A program made the position numbers and the translations under genes. Positions 5,606-9,279 of a DNA stretch of 9,279 nt are shown here, one piece after another. The notes beneath the pieces are model-generated. The model was not told the origin of the DNA. It searched no databases and saw only the letters and a list, made by a program, of their open reading frames with translations. The stretch is from Promethearchaeota archaeon (lineage in GTDB: Archaea > Asgardarchaeota > Lokiarchaeia > Sigynarchaeales > SOKP01), in assembly GCA_014729315.1 (NCBI GenBank), contig WJKD01000440.1, positions 1 to 9,279 of the forward strand. Direction: 5' to 3'. Numbering within the stretch: the stretch's first letter is position 1; each line of letters starts with the position of its first letter.

Positions 5606-6190
5606 ATGAAGTCGGGATACAAATATTTAAAAGAAACTTTTGAAAAAAACGAAAAAGGATACAAAACCCCTCATTGGTATCGAGGAATCCAGTTTAGGAA
5701 AGGGCACTCTATAGAAAGAATCGATAGACCTACAAAATTACATCGTGCAAGGTCCTTAGGATATAAAGCAAAGCAAGGTTATATTATTGTTCGAGCAAGA
5801 ATAAGGAAAGGTGGCATGCACAAAATTAGACCCAAAAGGGGAAGAAAGCCTCGTGCTTTAGGTGTCAGTAAATATACCACCGGAAAAAATCTTCAATGGA
5901 TAGCTGAAGAACGGGCTCAAAAAAAATATGCGAATATGCAAGTTCTTAATTCATATAAAGTTCTTGACGATGGAAAGCACTGGTATTACGAAGTTATCTT
6001 AGTAGACCCTAATCACCCAGTAATAAAATCCGATCCTCAAATCAATTGGATACATTCTAGCGCTAACACCAAAAGAGTTACAAGAGGATTAAGCTCGGCG
6101 GGAAAAAGAGCAAGGGGTTTGCGTAAAAAGGGATGGGGATCTGAAAAAACTCGTCCATCAATTCGCGCTAATAAAGGTCGTGGAAAGTAG
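5606..6190 (+). CDS. rpl15e: 50S ribosomal protein L15e
   Basis: A 194-residue, strongly basic structural protein of the large ribosomal subunit that binds 23S rRNA in archaea (28S in eukaryotes); bacteria have no homologue. It is recognised by its N-terminus (GYKYLKETFEK), the signature RPTKLHRARSLGYKAKQGY followed by VRARIRKGG, the central SKYTTGKNLQWIAEERA and VLNSYKVLDDGKHWYYEVILVDP, and the Arg/Lys/Gly tail ending NKGRGK. Length is normal for archaeal L15e and the gene looks complete and intact. ATG 5606 begins right at the conserved N-terminus; no Shine-Dalgarno precedes it, but a TATA-like box lies 30 nt upstream. It stands alone here rather than in a ribosomal operon. This gene is the firmest evidence that the DNA is archaeal. 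Confidence 0.97.
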   Translation: MKSGYKYLKETFEKNEKGYKTPHWYRGIQFRKGHSIERIDRPTKLHRARSLGYKAKQGYIIVRARIRKGGMHKIRPKRGRKPRALGVSKYTTGKNLQWIAEERAQKKYANMQVLNSYKVLDDGKHWYYEVILVDPNHPVIKSDPQINWIHSSANTKRVTRGLSSAGKRARGLRKKGWGSEKTRPSIRANKGRGK

Positions 6191-6384
6191 TTTGAATAGC
6201 ATTTTATAAATATTCTTCTCTTCGTAAAGCATTAAGCTTCCCCTAGTTTTATCAAAATTATTATTCTTAACATAAATATAAAAGCCTCTTTAATTCTTAA
6301 TTATAAATCTTAGAAAAATGAAATAACACTTAAATAAAAAGAGAAAACAATAGAAAATTATAACTTACACAATATTTTACCTAA

Positions 6385-6393
6385 TTTAAATAT
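6385..6393 (+). promoter_or_regulatory. Tentative TATA box of the aminotransferase gene, in a 243-bp empty gap
   Basis: TTTAAATAT lies about 45 nt before the ATG at 6434, predicting a leader of roughly 20 nt that ends in AAAAGAGA; this is not a Shine-Dalgarno. The rest of the gap from 6191 to 6433 is A/T-rich. It has other TATA-like strings (ATAAATATAAAAG near 6271) but no gene, tRNA, box C/D pair or strong hairpin that I can see. Confidence 0.3.
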
Positions 6394-6433
6394 CAATCAA
6401 AAAGTTAACAATTATTTACTAAATTAAAAGAGA

Positions 6434-7885
6434 ATGAAAGATATCGAACCAAAAATTTTGAGTAAAGACGAGTTAGAAAGGATTTCTTCTGGCGTAAACG
6501 AAGAGGAAATCTTAGAGTTTGAAAACCACGCATTAAATAATTTCGTTGAACCATTAACCGCTATTGAGGCGAAGGAACCAGGATCAGCATGGGTTAGAGT
6601 TAGGGATGAAAAAGGAGGGATGAAAGAGATCTTGGACTGTACTTCGATGAATTGGACCCTTGCGTTGGGATTTGCTCATCCCGATGTAAATTATGCTGCA
6701 TTACAGCAGATGAAAAGACTTACTCATGTGAGATATAACGTCTTAACGCCGGCGAGAGCGAAATTAGCAAATAAGATAGCGGAATTGGCCCCGGGAAAAT
6801 TAAACGGAGGGAGAGTTCTATTCAATAACGAAGGTGGAGGTCTTGCCAATGAGGCCGCCTTTAAGTTAGCAATGATTGCATCAAGGGGTAAAGATCACTT
6901 CGGTGCGTTTTGGCACGGATACCATGGATCCAGTTTAGCTTCAGCAGCCGCATCTCAACCAATTCACGCAGTAAGTAGATTCTATCCCTGGGCCATCGAA
7001 CATTTTACTCGAATGCCACAACCTTATTGTTACCGATGCATGTGGAATTATAAGAATGGAATTCATGGAAAACGAGATCCTGATTGCAATATGGAATGTT
7101 TTCAAGTTGTTGAAAAATATTTAAGAGGTATGGCGCCCAAGCCAATGGCAGGGGTGATCCTAGAACCCATACAGGGTGCAGGAGGGCACATTCCTTTTCC
7201 ACCAGAATGGTTGGTGAAATTAAAAGAAGTTTGTAAAGAGGAGAAAATTTTCTTAATTTATGACGAGTGTCAGACTTCAATGTGGAGAACGGGTAAATAT
7301 TTTACAATCACTGAGAGATATGAAAAAGAATTAGGACTTGATGTTTCTCCAGACATGATGAGCTTCACAAAAGCTATCGGGGGAGGGTTGCCTCTGGGGG
7401 CCTTGGTCGCTTCTCCAAAAATAAGGAAACGATTTACTCCGTCCGAGGAGCACACTACATTTAGTTCTTACCCGTTGGGTTTAGCTACTGCCTTAGCGGC
7501 TATAAAAACTATCGAAAAAGGAAAAATCAACGAAAATTGCGAAAAAATGGGACAAAAACTCACAAAAAGACTTTTAGAGATGGAAGAGGAATACGAAGTC
7601 ATAGGCGATGTTAGGTGTCCCGGGTTATTCATTGGAGTCGAAATGATAAAAGACAGCCAAACCAGAGAACCATTTACAGAATTAGTAGAAGAGATGATCC
7701 AGATTGCTCCAGATCACAACCTTTATCTGGGTGAAAGCATGCCCATTTTATCTGGTTCAGGACAATTATTGATGAGAAATCTTTTGAAATTCAAACCACC
7801 TTTAGTCATCACCGAAAGCGATGCTCATTTTATATTAGAAAAATTTGAAGTCGTTTTAAAAGAAGCATTAAAAAAGGTAGAGTAA
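6434..7885 (+). CDS. Class III pyridoxal-phosphate aminotransferase, substrate unknown
   Basis: A 483-residue fold-type I PLP enzyme of class III (the group with 4-aminobutyrate, ornithine and taurine aminotransferases and dialkylglycine decarboxylase). K313 in SFTKAIGGGLPLGA is the PLP Schiff-base lysine, D277 in IYDECQTSMWRTG contacts the pyridine nitrogen, Y163 in GYHGSS probably stacks on the ring, and T342 in HTTFSSYP is the phosphate-contact Thr from the partner subunit. Several sites are atypical: the usual SG(S/T)EANEA loop is GGGLANEA (134-141), DEVQTGFGR is DECQTSMWR, and TFGGNP is TFSSYP. A four-Cys cluster, C199-x2-C202-x15-C218-x3-C222, sits after the PLP-stacking region. The protein is somewhat longer than the usual ~430-450, owing to an N-terminal extension of about 30 residues. 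It is transcribed alone, convergent to the SDR gene. The class is secure; naming it GABA aminotransferase would be a guess. Confidence 0.88.
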   Translation: MKDIEPKILSKDELERISSGVNEEEILEFENHALNNFVEPLTAIEAKEPGSAWVRVRDEKGGMKEILDCTSMNWTLALGFAHPDVNYAALQQMKRLTHVRYNVLTPARAKLANKIAELAPGKLNGGRVLFNNEGGGLANEAAFKLAMIASRGKDHFGAFWHGYHGSSLASAAASQPIHAVSRFYPWAIEHFTRMPQPYCYRCMWNYKNGIHGKRDPDCNMECFQVVEKYLRGMAPKPMAGVILEPIQGAGGHIPFPPEWLVKLKEVCKEEKIFLIYDECQTSMWRTGKYFTITERYEKELGLDVSPDMMSFTKAIGGGLPLGALVASPKIRKRFTPSEEHTTFSSYPLGLATALAAIKTIEKGKINENCEKMGQKLTKRLLEMEEEYEVIGDVRCPGLFIGVEMIKDSQTREPFTELVEEMIQIAPDHNLYLGESMPILSGSGQLLMRNLLKFKPPLVITESDAHFILEKFEVVLKEALKKVE

Positions 7886-7896
7886 ATCTACTTTTT
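7872..7896 (+). terminator. Hairpin overlapping the aminotransferase stop codon, followed by T-rich DNA
   Basis: AAAAGGTAGA (7872-7881) pairs with TCTACTTTTT (7887-7896) in a 10-bp stem with one G-U pair and loop GTAAA. The stem contains the end of the coding sequence and its TAA. The right arm is itself a T-run, and more T-tracts follow to about 7925, fitting archaeal oligo-T termination. Confidence 0.5.
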
Positions 7897-7953
7897 CTAT
7901 TATTTTTCTTTAAATTTATTTCCTTTTATAATTCTATATATAATAAATTCACT

Positions 7954-7968
7954 AAAAAAAGGAAAAAA
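7954..7968 (-). terminator. Oligo-T terminator downstream of the SDR gene
   Basis: On -, two T-tracts (T6 at 7968-7963 and T7 at 7960-7954, separated by CC) begin about 12 nt after the SDR stop codon. Tandem T-runs of this kind are the usual intrinsic termination signal in archaea. Confidence 0.55.
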
Positions 7969-7980
7969 GGTATAATTCTT

Positions 7981-8787
7981 CTATAGTTTATTTATGGATA
8001 GAGTCATTCCACCGTCTATGATGAAATTCTGACCAGTAATATAATCCGCAGTGGGCGATGCTAAGAATAGGGCTAAATCAGCAACCCATTGAGCATCTCC
8101 TATTTTATCTATAGGAATTTTAACGCCTCTTGAATCTAAAAATTGTCGAATTAATTTAGGATCGTTGTTATATATTGGTGTGAGGAAAACTCCAGGTGAG
8201 ATAGAATTTACGTTAATATTACTTGAGCCTAACTCTAGGGCCCAAAGGCGAGTAAATGCAATAAGTGTCGCTTTGCTGGCACTATAGATTCCTAACATGG
8301 GATTATGTCCGTTTTGAGTTCCGGCAGTAGAAGCGATGTTTATAATTTTTCCTGCCATTGGTTTAAATTGTTTTTGGCGTTTCATTTTTCTAAAAAATGC
8401 TTTAGTAACATTCCACGGTCCTTTTACATTAACAGCCATTACCTTGTCGTAAGCCTCTTCTTTGGCCTTTAATGAAGAATAAAGTCCGCCATCAATGCCG
8501 GCATTATTAACCAAAACGAAGACATTGTCAAACACTTCAAAGACCTTTTTCGCCATAGTGTTAACTTCTTTTGAATTTGAAACATCAGCTTTTTGTAATA
8601 AAACATCCACTTTATTTTTCTCTAAGACTAATTTTTTTGTTTCTTCAAGACCTTCCATATCTATATCGTTGAGTACCAAATTTGCGCCTTTTTCGGCAAA
8701 AGTTATTGCCATTTTTCTTCCAAATCCGCTTCCAGCCCCCGTGATTAACGCAACTCGATCTTCCAAAAATTTATGATTATCCACCAT
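7981..8787 (-). CDS. Short-chain dehydrogenase/reductase (SDR), classical type
   Basis: An NAD(P)-dependent oxidoreductase of 268 residues, the standard length for classical SDRs, which interconvert an alcohol and a ketone or aldehyde. Numbering from ATG 8787: cofactor loop TGAGSGFG (16-23), D41 at the end of strand beta-2 (favouring NAD over NADP), NNAG (94-97), N120, probable catalytic S153 in IAST, then Y168 and K172 in YSASK. The C-terminus has SPGVFLTP and ends YITGQNFIIDGGM, the typical 'tGqxixvDGG' finish. The ATG at 8787 is preferred over the GTG at 8793 because that GTG is part of an excellent Shine-Dalgarno, AGGTGATC (8788-8795), which abuts the ATG. It starts 34 nt after the ThDP enzyme stop, so it is almost surely in the same operon and may act on that enzyme's product. 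The substrate is unknown. Confidence 0.92.
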   Translation of the reverse strand: MVDNHKFLEDRVALITGAGSGFGRKMAITFAEKGANLVLNDIDMEGLEETKKLVLEKNKVDVLLQKADVSNSKEVNTMAKKVFEVFDNVFVLVNNAGIDGGLYSSLKAKEEAYDKVMAVNVKGPWNVTKAFFRKMKRQKQFKPMAGKIINIASTAGTQNGHNPMLGIYSASKATLIAFTRLWALELGSSNINVNSISPGVFLTPIYNNDPKLIRQFLDSRGVKIPIDKIGDAQWVADLALFLASPTADYITGQNFIIDGGMTLSINKL

Positions 8788-8795
8788 GATCACCT
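8788..8795 (-). promoter_or_regulatory. Strong Shine-Dalgarno of the SDR gene
   Basis: AGGTGATC on - is fully complementary to the GAUCACCU near the 3' end of 16S rRNA, and its GGTG core sits about 4-7 nt before the ATG at 8787. It decides the start. No other gene here has a comparable site, which fits an internal operon gene needing its own ribosome binding site. Confidence 0.7.
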
Positions 8796-8821
8796 TTCCT
8801 TATATACACACAATATATTGC

Positions 8822-9279
8822 TTACCTACCCATTAAACCTTTGCTTTTCTTATATAGCCCAATAATCTTCATTGCGGGCGGAGTTTCCCAGGCTATATCT
8901 ACATCGATTACGGAAGGCTTTCCCGACTCAACCGCTCTCTGTAGAGCAGATTTTATATCCTCGGGTTTGGTTACTTTTTCAGTATAGCAACCAAATCCTT
9001 TAGCGATCTCCGCGTAATTTGTTGATGGGAAATCTACATCACAATATCGCTTCTTTAAATTATTTCTCTGATTGCTCTTGATCATTCCCCAGCAGCTATT
9101 ATTTGCGATTACTATAATAATTGGCAGATTTAATCGAACGGCTGTTTCTAATTCTTGTACATTGAACATAAAACTTCCATCACCTGTTAGGCAGACAACT
9201 TGTTTATCTGGTTTTGCCATTTGTGCGCCGATAGCATGCGGAATCCCCGTTCCAAGATGCCCCATCGATATTGGATAAT
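8822..9279 (-). CDS. Thiamine-diphosphate-dependent enzyme, C-terminal part (acetolactate-synthase-like), cut by window edge
   Basis: The visible 152 codons (the first incomplete) are the C-terminal ThDP-binding (pyrophosphate) domain of a 2-oxoacid decarboxylase/synthase superfamily enzyme; the N-terminal ~400 residues lie beyond the right edge. They open with YPISMGHLGTGIPHAIGAQ, the conserved segment before the cofactor site, then VVCLTGDGSFMFN. The ThDP/Mg signature GDG-x24-NN is complete (GDGSFMFN through VIANN), followed by SCWGMIK. The ATG at 9265 is internal, since the frame stays open upstream to the edge. Candidates include acetolactate synthase, benzoylformate decarboxylase, oxalyl-CoA decarboxylase and sulfoacetaldehyde acetyltransferase types; the substrate-determining part is not visible. 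The SDR gene follows after 34 nt, suggesting a joint pathway rather than plain branched-chain amino acid synthesis. Superfamily secure, function open. Confidence 0.88.
   Translation of the reverse strand, partial: YPISMGHLGTGIPHAIGAQMAKPDKQVVCLTGDGSFMFNVQELETAVRLNLPIIIVIANNSCWGMIKSNQRNNLKKRYCDVDFPSTNYAEIAKGFGCYTEKVTKPEDIKSALQRAVESGKPSVIDVDIAWETPPAMKIIGLYKKSKGLMGR

Noticed and set aside
8811..8820. CAATATATTG palindrome between the ThDP and SDR genes
   Set aside because: Only 10 nt of nearly pure A/T alternation inside an operon; expected by chance in this composition.
9072..9278. + strand frame opposite the ThDP enzyme
   Set aside because: Complement of the highly conserved GDG ... NN region; no protein-like pattern of its own.
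6434..9279. Taurine or sulfoacetaldehyde pathway (aminotransferase + ThDP acetyltransferase + SDR)
   Set aside because: The combination of families would fit, but the aminotransferase is on the opposite strand, the ThDP enzyme is partial, and no substrate-specific motif is visible.
1..9279. CRISPR arrays, insertion sequences, att sites or an origin
   Set aside because: No spaced direct repeats, no transposase or integrase, no terminal repeats flanking genes and no origin-like repeat cluster were seen.

Overview
The window is AT-rich (roughly one third G+C by eye) and archaeal. It carries a complete ribosomal protein L15e, a protein of archaea and eukaryotes that bacteria lack. Most starts have a TATA-like box about 25-32 nt upstream and no Shine-Dalgarno sequence, which fits leaderless or short-leader archaeal transcripts. 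A longin-like domain fused to two winged-helix domains points to an Asgard archaeon (Lokiarchaeia-like). That placement is inference from one domain architecture plus base composition; no marker tree was run.

Left part (1-2072). A nearly full carbon-nitrogen hydrolase (nitrilase superfamily) enters from the left edge on +. It faces an inverted, truncated paralogue on - that stops just after the catalytic cysteine. The truncated copy lies 9 nt downstream of a HAD-family phosphatase gene, probably in one operon.

Middle (2073-5531). The longin/winged-helix protein and a 90-residue winged-helix regulator are on +. The regulator has a 13-nt perfect palindrome 6 nt upstream of its ATG. Next come a candidate box C/D guide RNA on - (about 3936-4033), a DUF2095-like small protein on -, and a short-form D-3-phosphoglycerate dehydrogenase on +, divergent from it across a shared AT-rich promoter.

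Right part (5606-9279). L15e is followed by a 243-bp AT-rich gap with no visible gene, then a divergent class III (PLP) aminotransferase on +. Convergent to it is a - strand pair: the C-terminal part of a ThDP-dependent enzyme (acetolactate-synthase-like, running off the right edge) and, 34 nt downstream, an SDR dehydrogenase. The SDR has the only strong Shine-Dalgarno I see, as expected for an internal operon gene.

No CRISPR array, insertion sequence, tRNA or replication origin is visible. The most notable item is the structured RNA candidate at 3936-4033: its terminal C/D motif and internal C'/D' motif both fit kink-turn geometry. No intergenic stretch exceeds 300 bases.
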